DNA of 64,000 bases from contig NZ_MPIN01000022.1 in assembly GCF_001887355.1 (NCBI RefSeq), positions 1-64,000 on the forward strand, read 5' to 3'. The position numbers and the translations under genes are program-made. Under the pieces are notes generated by a model. It searched no databases and was not told the DNA's origin. It saw only the letters and a program-made list of their open reading frames with translations. This document shows positions 17,500 through 26,109 of the stretch, piece after piece; the stretch's first letter is position 1, and every line of letters begins with the position of its first letter. This DNA comes from Cystobacter ferrugineus (GTDB lineage Bacteria; Myxococcota; Myxococcia; Myxococcales; Myxococcaceae).

Positions 17500-18255
17500 A
17501 TGAACATCACACTGTCACCCCAGGACTACGCCACCGCCTTCCACCTGCTCGCCAGGACGGCCAGACATCACGAGAACATCGGGCAGTGGGTCGAGCGGAG
17601 CCTTCTTTCCCGGCTGCCGGCGGGTCCGTCACTGCTCGATGTCGGCGCGGGACCGGGCACCGTCGCCCGGCGGCTCGCGCCGCACTTCGCTTCGCTCACC
17701 CTGCTCGAGCCCAATCGGGAGCAGCTCGGCGCGTTCGAGCACCCGGGCGCGCGGCTCATCCACGAGACGCTGGAGAGCTTTCAATCACCCGAGAAGTACG
17801 ATCTCGTCCTCTGCTCGCACGTGCTGTACCACGTGCCCGTACCCGGGTGGGGTGGGTTCGTCGACCGGCTGCTCTCGTTCGTGCGCCCCGGGGGCTACTG
17901 TCTGATCGTCCTCGGCTCGGCCCGCGGGCAGAACTACGAGCTGCATCGCGACTTCACCCAGACGGTGATCACCAGCGAGCAGCTCAAGGCCGTGCTGAAG
18001 GAGAAGCGGCTGCCATATGAGGTGGCCGAGGCCCAGAACAGCTTCTCCGCGGCCACCTTCGAGGAGATGTACACGCTCTGCCGCTTCTTCGTGTTCGAGG
18101 ACTGTTACACCGCGCAGCAGCTCGCCGCCCTGAGCGAGGACGAGGTGCGTGCGCTCGATGCCAGGATTCGCGCGCACACCGAGCGCTGCCGGGAGCCGGA
18201 CGGGGTGTACCGCCTGACGCAGGACGAGGAGCTCATCCTCGTCTCCAAGCCGTAG
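17500..18255 (+). CDS. Class I SAM-dependent methyltransferase
   Basis: The 251-residue product has motif I SLLDVGAGPGTVARRLAP (residues ~45-62), the acidic strand end LTLLEPNREQL, motif II-like KYDLVLCSHVLYHVPVPGWG and FVRPGGYCLIVLGSARG. It is a soluble single-domain enzyme that transfers methyl from S-adenosylmethionine; the substrate is not readable. It is divergent from the Ser/Thr kinase and ends 2 bp from the stop of the convergent macroglobulin gene. Confidence 0.85.
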   Translation: MNITLSPQDYATAFHLLARTARHHENIGQWVERSLLSRLPAGPSLLDVGAGPGTVARRLAPHFASLTLLEPNREQLGAFEHPGARLIHETLESFQSPEKYDLVLCSHVLYHVPVPGWGGFVDRLLSFVRPGGYCLIVLGSARGQNYELHRDFTQTVITSEQLKAVLKEKRLPYEVAEAQNSFSAATFEEMYTLCRFFVFEDCYTAQQLAALSEDEVRALDARIRAHTERCREPDGVYRLTQDEELILVSKP

Positions 18256-18257
18256 GT

Positions 18258-20612
18258 TCAGCGGATCGTCCAGGTGGTGGGCACCACGCGGAAGGCCGCG
18301 TTCTCGCTCCCCACGAGCGAGAGGCTGGAGGCGCCCGCCTGCAACGAACCGGCGAGCGTGGGCACCACCCGGAACCGGGCCGTGAAGGGCTCGGCGGCGC
18401 CGCGCGGCGGCAGGGTGAGGCTCACCGCTCCGTCCTCCACGTCGTAGGCCGTCACCCGGCCCTGTTGCACCAGCGCGTCCAGGCTCGGGCGATCCACCTG
18501 CACCCCCGCGGGCAGCTCCTGGCGCAGCGTGAGCTCCAGGCCCGCGGGAGAGGCCGCCTGGAGCGTCACCTCCAGGGGCATCCCCACCTTCGCGTCCGCC
18601 GCGACCTTCATGGCGAGTTCCAGCCCATGGCCCGGCTCGCTCGCGCGCCAGGGCACGCGGGCGGCCAGCGTGAGGGAGAAGCCCAGCCCCGGCACCGCGG
18701 GCTCCGCGCGCACGCTCCAGGTGTGAGGGCCCGCGGAACCGGGCGCCTCGGCCTCCAGCGCGAGCACCTCGCGCAGCGCCTTCGCGTCGAAGACCCCCTC
18801 CGTCACCGGCTTGCCATCCCGCTCGAGCACCACCCGGACCCGCGAGGGCAGCGGCTCCTTGAAGAGGGCCAGCGCGGCCTGGAGCCCGGCGAGGTTGGCG
18901 CGCCCGTCGCCCCAACCGGACTCGGGCCGGTAGTCCGCGAGCAGCGAGGTGCCCAGGTCCGCGAGCGGCGCTTCCTTGTCCTCCACGAGCGCCAGCACCG
19001 CGAGCGCGGTGGCCTCGGCCTCCGAGGGGACCCGTCCATCCGCGCGCACCACGCCCGCGGGCACGGGGAGGTAGGCCGCGCCATCCGGCCGCCGCTGGAG
19101 CGCCTCACGTACCCGTGCGCGCAGCGTGTCCCGGACCGAGCCGGACACCCCTCCGCTGGCCAGCACCGCCGCCGCCGTGTACCCGTCCCGAATCCGTGCC
19201 AGGGAGCGCTCGAAGGCACCCGCCGCGCGCGCCCCGAAGGCCGAGGCCCTCTGGCGGCCCGCGCCCGTGCCCATCCCGGCGCGCACCACCCGGGTGCACT
19301 CCGCCGTGGCCACCAGCAGCCGCTGCAATGTCCACCCATCCTCGCCCTGGCACGTTCCATCCGGACGCTGGGCCCGCGCCACCTGCTCGGACAGACGCTC
19401 TCCCAGCCGTGCCAGCACGGGGTTGCCCGGGTGGGCCAGTGCCGCCTCGGCGAGCAGGGTCGCCGTCGCCACGTCCGGCGCGCGTCCGGCCTTCAGCACC
19501 CGCTGGCTCGCGAGCATCGACATCTGCTCGAGCATTCGTGGCTCCACCGTTCCGCCCAGGCCCTGGAGCAGCGCCGGGGCACGCCCGGTGAGCAGCAGCG
19601 CGTAGGCATCCTCGGCCTCGCCCGTGCGGCCGGGGGCCGCCGCCAGCTCCGAGCGCAGCACGCCCAGCGCTCCGGGGAAGACGAGCAGCCGCACCCGTTC
19701 GCTGCCCTCCACCGGAGACGCAACCCCCGCCAGCTCCAGCGTGCGCGGCGCGGCCAGGGTGCCTCCGCGGGTCTCGCGCACCAGTTGGCCCGTGGGCCAC
19801 ACGTCGAAGCCGCGCTCCACCGAGTCCGCTCCCTCGAGGGCGGCTCGCACCGTCACCGGCCCCGGCTTCGCCGCGCGCAGCGTCACGTACTCCACCACGC
19901 TGCCCGCCGCCGGCACCGTCACCGTGCGCGTGCCGCCCTCCACCGCCGCCCCCTGGGCCTCCACCTTCAGCGCGCGCGTCACCGCGGTGCCCGTGGTGTT
20001 CACCACCTGCACCGGCATGCGCACCACGTCTCCGGCCCGCAGGAAGGCGGGCAGCACCGGATCCACGTAGGTGGGCAGCGAGCTCGCGAAGGTGCTCACC
20101 GCTCCGGCTTGTGCTCCCGAGCGCGAATGCGCCAGCGCCAGCACCCGCCAGCGCGTGAGCCTGTCCGGCACCTTCACGGGCACCGAGGCCTCGCCCGACG
20201 CGTCCGTCACCACCAGGGGCTCGAAGAGGAACGTCTCGGGGAACCAGGCCCGTCCCGAGGGGGCCGCCGCTTCCTGCTGCTCGAGCGCGGGAGCGGGGGG
20301 CGGCGGAGGAGGAGGGGACGCCATCACCCCCAGGGCTCCCACGCTCATTCCCTTCTTCATCTTCCCGAACGCGCCCCGCTTGGGCGCTCCTCCGCCTCCG
20401 GGCCCGGCCTCGTCTGCGATGGCAGCCCTGGGTCGCTCATGGAAGTCGCCGGAGGGATCGGCCTGCGGTGGGGCTGGCCTCATGACCATCTCCGCCGTCT
20501 GCATTTCCGGCTCCGGTGAGGGGCGCGGCATGACCGAGAGGCCCACGGCCAACAGGGTCAGCACCGCGCCCAGGACGAGGCCCGCCCCTCCCACGAGGAT
20601 GTAGCGCTTCAT
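18258..20612 (-). CDS. Alpha-2-macroglobulin-like protein, C-terminal half
   Basis: The 784-residue product starts at ATG 20612, which overlaps the TGA of the upstream gene (ATGA), so translation is probably coupled. An N-terminal anchor (YILVGGAGLVLGAVLTLLAV) is followed by a Pro/Ala-rich linker. Then come the bait-following A2M domain (GRAWFPETFLFEPLVVTDAS, VPVKVPDRLTRWRVLALAHS), a helical complement-like domain (residues ~330-560) and a receptor-binding-like beta domain (LELTLRQELPAGVQVDRPSL). The CxEQ thioester motif of covalent trapping macroglobulins is absent: the nearest segment reads GGTVEPRMLEQMS. With the gene upstream it makes a split, thioester-free macroglobulin that may act as a periplasmic protease trap or a surface protein. 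Confidence 0.8.
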   Translation of the reverse strand: MKRYILVGGAGLVLGAVLTLLAVGLSVMPRPSPEPEMQTAEMVMRPAPPQADPSGDFHERPRAAIADEAGPGGGGAPKRGAFGKMKKGMSVGALGVMASPPPPPPPAPALEQQEAAAPSGRAWFPETFLFEPLVVTDASGEASVPVKVPDRLTRWRVLALAHSRSGAQAGAVSTFASSLPTYVDPVLPAFLRAGDVVRMPVQVVNTTGTAVTRALKVEAQGAAVEGGTRTVTVPAAGSVVEYVTLRAAKPGPVTVRAALEGADSVERGFDVWPTGQLVRETRGGTLAAPRTLELAGVASPVEGSERVRLLVFPGALGVLRSELAAAPGRTGEAEDAYALLLTGRAPALLQGLGGTVEPRMLEQMSMLASQRVLKAGRAPDVATATLLAEAALAHPGNPVLARLGERLSEQVARAQRPDGTCQGEDGWTLQRLLVATAECTRVVRAGMGTGAGRQRASAFGARAAGAFERSLARIRDGYTAAAVLASGGVSGSVRDTLRARVREALQRRPDGAAYLPVPAGVVRADGRVPSEAEATALAVLALVEDKEAPLADLGTSLLADYRPESGWGDGRANLAGLQAALALFKEPLPSRVRVVLERDGKPVTEGVFDAKALREVLALEAEAPGSAGPHTWSVRAEPAVPGLGFSLTLAARVPWRASEPGHGLELAMKVAADAKVGMPLEVTLQAASPAGLELTLRQELPAGVQVDRPSLDALVQQGRVTAYDVEDGAVSLTLPPRGAAEPFTARFRVVPTLAGSLQAGASSLSLVGSENAAFRVVPTTWTIR

Positions 20613-23600
20613 GGCGACTCCCGGGCGACCCACGCGCCCCAATTCTCGATGTCCTGAGGCAACCGCGTCCCGTCGACCACCACCGCGCGCGGATCCGTGA
20701 GGGCGAGCAGCTCCGGGGGCAGTTGCGACAACCGCAACCGGCGGCCGAAGGCGTCCGTGACCTTCTCTCCCCGCTGCTCACAGGCCGCGAGCGCCTGCTC
20801 CCACTGCCGCGCGAGTCCCTCGGGCGACAGCGTCTCGCCCTCGGGCGCGGACTCCTCCCAGGCGCGCACCCGCACCGTGAGCTCCGAGAGCACCCGGTAG
20901 AAGGGCTCGGTCAACTCCACGTCGGGCTCGAAGGGGCTGTGTGCCGAGAACGTCAGGGGCTTCTCCCCCTCGGCGCGCGCGGGCACGCCCTTCACGCGCA
21001 GCAGCGTGGCGGCGGCGGCGTTGGCGCCCCGGATGCGCCCCATGACGAGCGCCGTGCTGTCCAACACCCCGAAGGCGGGCGAGGGGACCGAGGGCCCCGG
21101 TCGCATCCCATCGAACGCGTCCGCGTCTGGCAGGGTCGCGAGCTGCGACAGGCTCTCGTCCACGCCGAAGAAGCCCACGGCCGCCGGGCCCTTGCGGCCG
21201 TCCACCCACGTGTTCACCTGGAGGTGGGCCAGCTCGCCGGGGGCGTAGGTCGCCTTGTCCGGAGCCACCTCCAGCGTGAGCCGCGCCTGGGGCGCCACGT
21301 AGACCCGCGCCACGGCTCCGTTCCAGTTCGCCTCGGCCCAGCCCTCGAAGCTCGTGGGCAGGGAGAAGCGCGCCACCGGCACCGTCCCCGTCCGCTCCAC
21401 CTTCGCCTTGAGCGTCCTGTCTCCCGCCTGGAGCTCGAGCTCCTCGGGCAGTCCCCCCGCGAAGTCCGGGCCGCGCAGCAGCTCGATGCGCACTTCCCCT
21501 CCGGCCTGGGCCAGCACGGGCCAGGCGCGCAGGCGCGTGGGGGGCAACCGCGCGGGTGATGCGATCCACTTCGTCGAGCCGAGCTCCCCCGTCGCGTCCT
21601 TCGCGCTCACCTCCAGCTCGTAGCCCAGCAGGGTCCTCTCCTGGGGGGCGGCGCCCTCGGAGTGTCGGGAGGCGGGCTCGGCGGTGAAGCGCACGATGCC
21701 CATGGCGTGGCCGGGCTCCTCGCTCAGCCGCATCCCCGTGAAGCGCGACTGGATGCAGGCGAGGTGGGTGGTGGGCAGCGAGTCCTCCTGGGTGCGCGGG
21801 GACGTCCAGCCCACTTCCACCTCGCGCTTGCCCGGACGTGTGCGCCAGGTGAGCGCCGCCGGCAGCGGCGCGGAGAGCGACAAGTCCGCGGGCAGGCACT
21901 CGCGCGCATCGAGCGCCGCGCGGTGCAGCGCCTCCTCGAGTCCCTCGCTGGCCTCGGAGAGTTCGAGCACCTCGAAGCCGAGCGAGGGCAGTCCTGGATC
22001 CCTCAGGCTCAGGGCGAGCCCCAGCATGCGCTCGCGGCCGGGAGGCAGGGAGCGCGCGCGCAGGATCGCGGCGGCGCAGGAGGCCAGCGGCGAGTCCTCC
22101 GCGGTGACGTCCACCACCGCGCCTCCCGCCGTCACGTGCAGGCCGAGCTCCACCTCGGAGGAGTCCGCGTCGGGCGACACGAAGCGGGCACAGGGGCGCA
22201 GGGGCTCCAACCACCTCTCCACGGCGAGCTGATCCTCCAGGGAGGAGTCGCCCTCGTCGGCGAGCAGATCCCTCAACCCGTCGAGCCGCACCGGAGGGGG
22301 CCGGGGAGCGGGGCGCACCGGCACGGCGGGCAGCACGACGCTGATGGGCGGGCCCGGGTCGAGCTGGAAGGCGGCCACGCCGTCCTCGTCCGTCACCGCG
22401 CGCATTCCCTCGTCGCTCGGATCCCACGCGCGGCGAACGGTGAGCTCGGCGCCGGGCAACAGCCGGCCGTCGGCGGTGGTGGCCCGCAGGTAGACGCGGT
22501 TGCTGTAGCCGTCCACCAGGCCGTCCGACAGCTCCGTCACCGCCGACACGGAGAGGGCGTCCTCGGAGAGCAGCACCGAGGTGGAGCCTTGCACCTGGTC
22601 TCCCGCCGGATCCGTGGCGGACAGGGTCGCGGAGAGGGTGGCCTGGCCGCGCAGGTCGAAGGGCACGCGCGGCAGTTGGAGACGGAAGCGACCCGTGGCG
22701 TCCGTGCGCGCCTCGCGGGGCAGCCCGTCGCGGGCGTTCGTGTCGAGCCACGCGGTGGGTGGGGGCCAACGGCCCGAGGCGCGCCAGTCCACCTTCACGG
22801 TCGCGCCGGCCACGGGGGCTCCCGAGGTGTAGAGGACACGGCCCTCGACGAGGGGCGCCTCGCCCGCGCGCCAGAAGGGCTTCGTGCCCTGGGCCTCCAC
22901 CTGGAAGCGGGGGAGGGTGAAGGGATGCACCTGGAAGGACGCCTCGCCGGAGGCGTCTCCGCTCGCCCAAGCCACCTTCCAGGAGCCGGTGGCCGCGCCG
23001 CGGTCGAGCGGGAACTCTCCGGACACCACGCCCCAGGGGCCCGCCGGCACGCGCTGCTCGAGGAGGATCTCTCCCGAGGGATCCCTCACGAACCAGGAGC
23101 CCGGGCGCCCATCGAGGGGAGCCAGGTCCCGGGCGCGCAGCACCACGGCACGAAAGCGCACCACGTGGCCGGGCTCATAGAGGGGCCGGTCGGTGAGCAC
23201 CTGGACGCGAGCGGGGGCGTAGAGGGGAAGGGGGGCGTCCACGCTGTCCGTGCCCAGCGGCGAGTCGACGCGGGCACGCAGCCGGTAATCCCCGTCCGGC
23301 AGGGCGGGCAGCTTCACCCGGGCGCTCTGGCCGAAGCCGGGCTTCTGCCGCTCCCAGGGGCTCTCGACGGGAAGCGGAGTCTCCTTGCCCTCGGCATCCA
23401 CGAGGAAGAGGGCCGGCTCCATGCGGCGCACCTCCGATTGCAGCTTGCTGCCGTCCCGGGTGACGCCATGGGCCAGCGCCCAGAGGGTGACGCTTCCCGT
23501 GGACTCGCGGGCGAGTCCCTGGATGGACAGGGTCACGGTCTGCCGCAAGCGTCCGTCCGGACACCGCGGCGTCTTCACTCCCTGGAAGATCCAGGTGGAC

Positions 23601-23692
23601 ACGCAATCGTCCACGGCCACCCACCAGATGCCGAGCAGGATGACGAGCGTGGCGATGCCGAGCGTGACCCGGCGATTGGAACGGATGTTCAT
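20609..23692 (-). CDS. Alpha-2-macroglobulin-like protein, N-terminal half (MG1/MG2 domains)
   Basis: The 1027-residue product has an uncleaved-type N-terminal anchor (VTLGIATLVILLGIWWVAVD, residues ~9-28). Strings of beta-sandwich macroglobulin domains follow: the MG2 signature is clear in VQVLTDRPLYEPGHVVRFRA with the following VVLRARDLAPLDG, and more MG/CnaB-like strands occur (FQVEAQGTKPFWRAGEAPLV, LTLEVAPDKATYAPGELAHL). A region around 470-610 looks inserted. Bacterial macroglobulins are normally one long chain; here the chain is divided just before the A2M domain, and the second half follows with a 4-nt overlap. A hairpin and the 107-codon gene lie upstream. Confidence 0.8.
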   Translation of the reverse strand: MNIRSNRRVTLGIATLVILLGIWWVAVDDCVSTWIFQGVKTPRCPDGRLRQTVTLSIQGLARESTGSVTLWALAHGVTRDGSKLQSEVRRMEPALFLVDAEGKETPLPVESPWERQKPGFGQSARVKLPALPDGDYRLRARVDSPLGTDSVDAPLPLYAPARVQVLTDRPLYEPGHVVRFRAVVLRARDLAPLDGRPGSWFVRDPSGEILLEQRVPAGPWGVVSGEFPLDRGAATGSWKVAWASGDASGEASFQVHPFTLPRFQVEAQGTKPFWRAGEAPLVEGRVLYTSGAPVAGATVKVDWRASGRWPPPTAWLDTNARDGLPREARTDATGRFRLQLPRVPFDLRGQATLSATLSATDPAGDQVQGSTSVLLSEDALSVSAVTELSDGLVDGYSNRVYLRATTADGRLLPGAELTVRRAWDPSDEGMRAVTDEDGVAAFQLDPGPPISVVLPAVPVRPAPRPPPVRLDGLRDLLADEGDSSLEDQLAVERWLEPLRPCARFVSPDADSSEVELGLHVTAGGAVVDVTAEDSPLASCAAAILRARSLPPGRERMLGLALSLRDPGLPSLGFEVLELSEASEGLEEALHRAALDARECLPADLSLSAPLPAALTWRTRPGKREVEVGWTSPRTQEDSLPTTHLACIQSRFTGMRLSEEPGHAMGIVRFTAEPASRHSEGAAPQERTLLGYELEVSAKDATGELGSTKWIASPARLPPTRLRAWPVLAQAGGEVRIELLRGPDFAGGLPEELELQAGDRTLKAKVERTGTVPVARFSLPTSFEGWAEANWNGAVARVYVAPQARLTLEVAPDKATYAPGELAHLQVNTWVDGRKGPAAVGFFGVDESLSQLATLPDADAFDGMRPGPSVPSPAFGVLDSTALVMGRIRGANAAAATLLRVKGVPARAEGEKPLTFSAHSPFEPDVELTEPFYRVLSELTVRVRAWEESAPEGETLSPEGLARQWEQALAACEQRGEKVTDAFGRRLRLSQLPPELLALTDPRAVVVDGTRLPQDIENWGAWVARESP

Positions 23693-23700
23693 TGGCCCTC

Positions 23701-23722
23701 CCGTGGCCAGTCTATGCCACGG
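23701..23722. promoter_or_regulatory. Hairpin in the leader of the macroglobulin operon
   Basis: CCGTGGC (23701-23707) and GCCACGG (23716-23722) are a 7-bp inverted repeat with an 8-nt loop, 8 bp before the start codon and touching the GGGAGGG ribosome site. It could be a terminator of the preceding gene or a translational control. Confidence 0.4.
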
Positions 23723-23746
23723 AGCGGGGCGGTGTACCTGGGGGCC

Positions 23747-24070
23747 TCAACGCTGGCTGGCGGACAGGAACGCCACCTGCCTCTCCTGCATGAACGCCAG
23801 GCACTCCATGATGATGGCCGGAGGCGGGAACACGGGGGCCTTGGTGAAGTTCACGAACGCGGTCTTGACGTCCTCGTAGAGGGCCGGGTTGAACGGCGCG
23901 CCCGGCTGGGTGTTGGCGAGCAGCTCGTGCATCTTGCGCAGGACGGGCTCGGCGGTGCCGGTGGCCACCTTCGCCTCCTTCTCCAGGGTCGCCAGCAAGT
24001 GCTCCCGCCTGGCCGCCAGCTCGGGAGGCTCGGTGGGAAGCGCGGAGGAGTTCGAAGTCTGCTGCGACAT
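23747..24070 (-). CDS. Small conserved-looking helical protein, function unknown
   Basis: The 107-residue product starts at ATG 24070 (MSQQTSNSS). It is soluble and mostly helical, with EHLLATLEKEAKVATGTAEP and ALYEDVKTAFVNFTKAPVFP, ending AFMQERQVAFLSASQR. There is no signal peptide, metal site or known motif. Codon use fits the genome, so it looks real. It sits 54 bp upstream of the macroglobulin pair on the same strand. A longer frame to 24901 runs antisense to the next gene and is not credible. Confidence 0.6.
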   Translation of the reverse strand: MSQQTSNSSALPTEPPELAARREHLLATLEKEAKVATGTAEPVLRKMHELLANTQPGAPFNPALYEDVKTAFVNFTKAPVFPPPAIIMECLAFMQERQVAFLSASQR

Positions 24071-24211
24071 GGGCGGCCTCGTTGGGTGAAGGGGGTTTGA
24101 CGGCAAGCCGGCGGCATGTTGGGAGAAAAAGAAGCTCCAAGCAATCCAAGTGGTACGCGCGGGCCGCTTGTGGCTGTGTGGATGGAGTGCGTTTCGCGAG
24201 GAGTCTCCTGG

Positions 24212-25012
24212 ATGTCGTCTCCGTGGATGCCGTGGCGGTTGGGGAAGGTGGGCGTGATGGGTCTGTGCGTGGGGCTGCTGGCCTGTCGTGGAAGTGAACG
24301 GGCCTCGCCTGGCGTGTCGCTCGCGCGGGAGGTCGGTGAGCCCTCGGCCCTGGCCGTGTCCACGCGCACGGGCGTGCATGGCATGGTTGTCTTTGGAGAC
24401 CAGGGCCTCTACCTCTACCACCTGCCCATGTGGCATGGCCTTCACGCCTGGCAGATCGTCATCGAGGCCAGCCTGGATGAAGACGGGCGCCGCCTCTATG
24501 ACTCGGAGCGGGCCGCGGGCAGCCCCCTGGTGACGTTCGAGCCGGAGCCCTTCGCCCTGGCCTCGCTCAAGCCGGGCTTCAAGCTGGAGGGCAAGCTCTA
24601 CCACGGTCACTTCGAGCAGGGCGGAACGCCGCTGCCTTCCGCGGACAGCGCGGCGAAGGTGTCGTTCACGGTCCAGCGTCTGATCATGGTCAAGGCGCTG
24701 CGACCCAGCGATCCGGCACCCTTCTCCGCGAGCTACCGGGTGTTCGGCCGGGAGGGAGAGTGGTTCGGCGTCCACGTCGCCAGCCGCGCTCCGGACTTCG
24801 ATCAGATCCTCCGCCTGGAGTCGCGCTCCCCGGCCCTCGGCGCCGCGCGAGGGAGCGCGGGCGTGCCCGTGACCGCCAGCCTCCCGAATGACGCGAGCCA
24901 TCGGCCTGTCGTGGGCACCGCCTGGACGGGGCTCCTCGAGGACGGCACCGAGGTGCCCTTCACGGTCCAGCGCGAGGAGTACTTCAGCACCACCGACCTC
25001 GGGGGACAGTGA
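24212..25012 (+). CDS. Putative lipoprotein, function unknown
   Basis: The 266-residue product starts at ATG 24212 with GAGGAG 9 nt upstream. The N-terminus is hydrophobic and ends in a lipobox (MGLCVGLLACRGS). The mature part has no domain I recognise; it contains LVTFEPEPFALASLKPGFKL and a Tyr-rich YLYHLPMWHG, and reads as mixed alpha/beta. It is divergent from the small gene at 23747 and separated from the next, convergent gene by a bidirectional terminator. Confidence 0.6.
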   Translation: MSSPWMPWRLGKVGVMGLCVGLLACRGSERASPGVSLAREVGEPSALAVSTRTGVHGMVVFGDQGLYLYHLPMWHGLHAWQIVIEASLDEDGRRLYDSERAAGSPLVTFEPEPFALASLKPGFKLEGKLYHGHFEQGGTPLPSADSAAKVSFTVQRLIMVKALRPSDPAPFSASYRVFGREGEWFGVHVASRAPDFDQILRLESRSPALGAARGSAGVPVTASLPNDASHRPVVGTAWTGLLEDGTEVPFTVQREEYFSTTDLGGQ

Positions 25013-25040
25013 GCCGGCGGGCGCTTTGAGCTGAAAACGA

Positions 25041-25072
25041 CGAGGGCGCCTCCCGGGATGGGGGCGCCCTCG
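25041..25072. terminator. Bidirectional intrinsic terminator
   Basis: CGAGGGCGCC (25041-25050) and GGCGCCCTCG (25063-25072) form a perfect 10-bp stem with a 12-nt loop between convergent genes. GAAAACGA precedes it, which gives a short T-run on the minus strand. Confidence 0.75.
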
Positions 25073-25096
25073 GACGATGCGGCTGGCGGAGACGAA

Positions 25097-25366
25097 CTAC
25101 TTGGTCTCGGCGGCCGTGCTCTTCTTGTCGGCCTTCTTGGTGGTCTTCTTGGTGGGCTTCGTCTCGGCCTTGGCTCCCTCGGGCTGGGCCTCGGCCTTCA
25201 CGCCCTCGGGCTGGGCCTCGGCCTTCACGCCCTCGGGCTGGGCCTCGGCCTTCACCGCCGTGGGAGCCGGAGCGGCGGCGGGAGCCGGAGCGGCGGCCTT
25301 GGTGGGCTCGGAAGCAAACGCGGACAGCGACGCGGACAGCACAACGGCGGCGAGGACGTTCTTCAT
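25097..25366 (-). CDS. Small exported Ala/Lys/Pro-rich protein with 9-residue repeats
   Basis: The 89-residue product has a signal peptide (MKNVLAAVVLSASLSAFA, cut before SEPTK), an Ala/Pro stretch, three copies of a 9-residue unit (VKAEAQPEG) and a Lys/Thr-rich tail (PTKKTTKKADKK). GGAG precedes the ATG. It has no fold signature: it is probably an unstructured periplasmic or secreted polycation, perhaps binding nucleic acid or cell-wall polymer. That is inference. Confidence 0.65.
   Translation of the reverse strand: MKNVLAAVVLSASLSAFASEPTKAAAPAPAAAPAPTAVKAEAQPEGVKAEAQPEGVKAEAQPEGAKAETKPTKKTTKKADKKSTAAETK
25176..25256. repeat. Three tandem 27-bp units
   Basis: CCCTCGGGCTGGGCCTCGGC begins at 25176, 25203 and 25230, giving three near-identical in-frame 27-bp units inside the small exported protein gene. 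Copy number could vary between strains. Confidence 0.7.
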
Positions 25367-25647
25367 GGTCGGGCTCCGAAGGACGAAGAAGCGTCGCGGG
25401 AGTGCGACGTTTCATCCGCGTCACAGAGCACCCGCCGTGCCACGGCGTCTTCCAGGGGGCCGAGGTGTTGGATTGCGGAGATTCTCCCCATGTCGCCTGC
25501 CCGGCCTGGGGGCACCCTCCCCACAAACCCACCGCGCTCTTTGACGTGACCCTTCATCTTGGGGATGCTGGCCCTGTCAGCCGGCCAAGGTAGAGCCCGG
25601 TCTAGCCCTGAGGCGCATGACGCGCGGCGGAGGACGGGAGCGAAGGC

Positions 25648-26109
25648 ATGCGGTACCTCTTCATCGCGGTGGTCATGTGTGGGTTGGAAGTCGGGTGCGT
25701 GACCCCAAAGGTAACCGCACCTCCTCCAGTGTCGGAGGACATGGAGCAGTGGAAGCGCCGGTATGAGGAAGAGCGCGAGCGGGTGGAAGGGCTGGCCATG
25801 CGGCTCGCCGCGGTGGAGAGCGCGCTGGAGGTGGAGAAGCTGGAGCGCGCCGAGCAGGCGCTGCTCCCGCCGTTGTGGCAGGACGAGTTGGAGCGGGTGC
25901 AGGCGGAGCGGCACACGCTGGTGGAGCACAACGCGCAGTTGGTGACGAAGCAGCGCGAGCTGACGGCCATCCAGGAGGAGCTGGAGGACGTGTGGTACCA
26001 GTCGGCGCTGTCCCGGGCGCGGCGGCGCAGCCAGCCTCAGCCGCTTCCCATGCCGCCCCTGCTCCCGGCTTCACCTCCTCCTCCCGCCGAGGCCACCAGC
26101 ACGCCGTGA
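25648..26109 (+). CDS. Coiled-coil lipoprotein, first gene of a two-component operon
   Basis: The 153-residue product has a signal peptide with a candidate lipobox Cys (MCGLEVGC), then a long charged coiled coil from about residue 35 to 125 (WKRRYEEERERVEGLAMRLA, AERHTLVEHNAQLVTKQREL), and a Pro-rich tail. Its last codons overlap the GTG start of the histidine kinase by 4 nt (GTGA), so the two are probably translated together. I expect it to act in the periplasm next to the kinase sensor, as a regulator or partner. Confidence 0.75.
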   Translation: MRYLFIAVVMCGLEVGCVTPKVTAPPPVSEDMEQWKRRYEEERERVEGLAMRLAAVESALEVEKLERAEQALLPPLWQDELERVQAERHTLVEHNAQLVTKQRELTAIQEELEDVWYQSALSRARRRSQPQPLPMPPLLPASPPPPAEATSTP

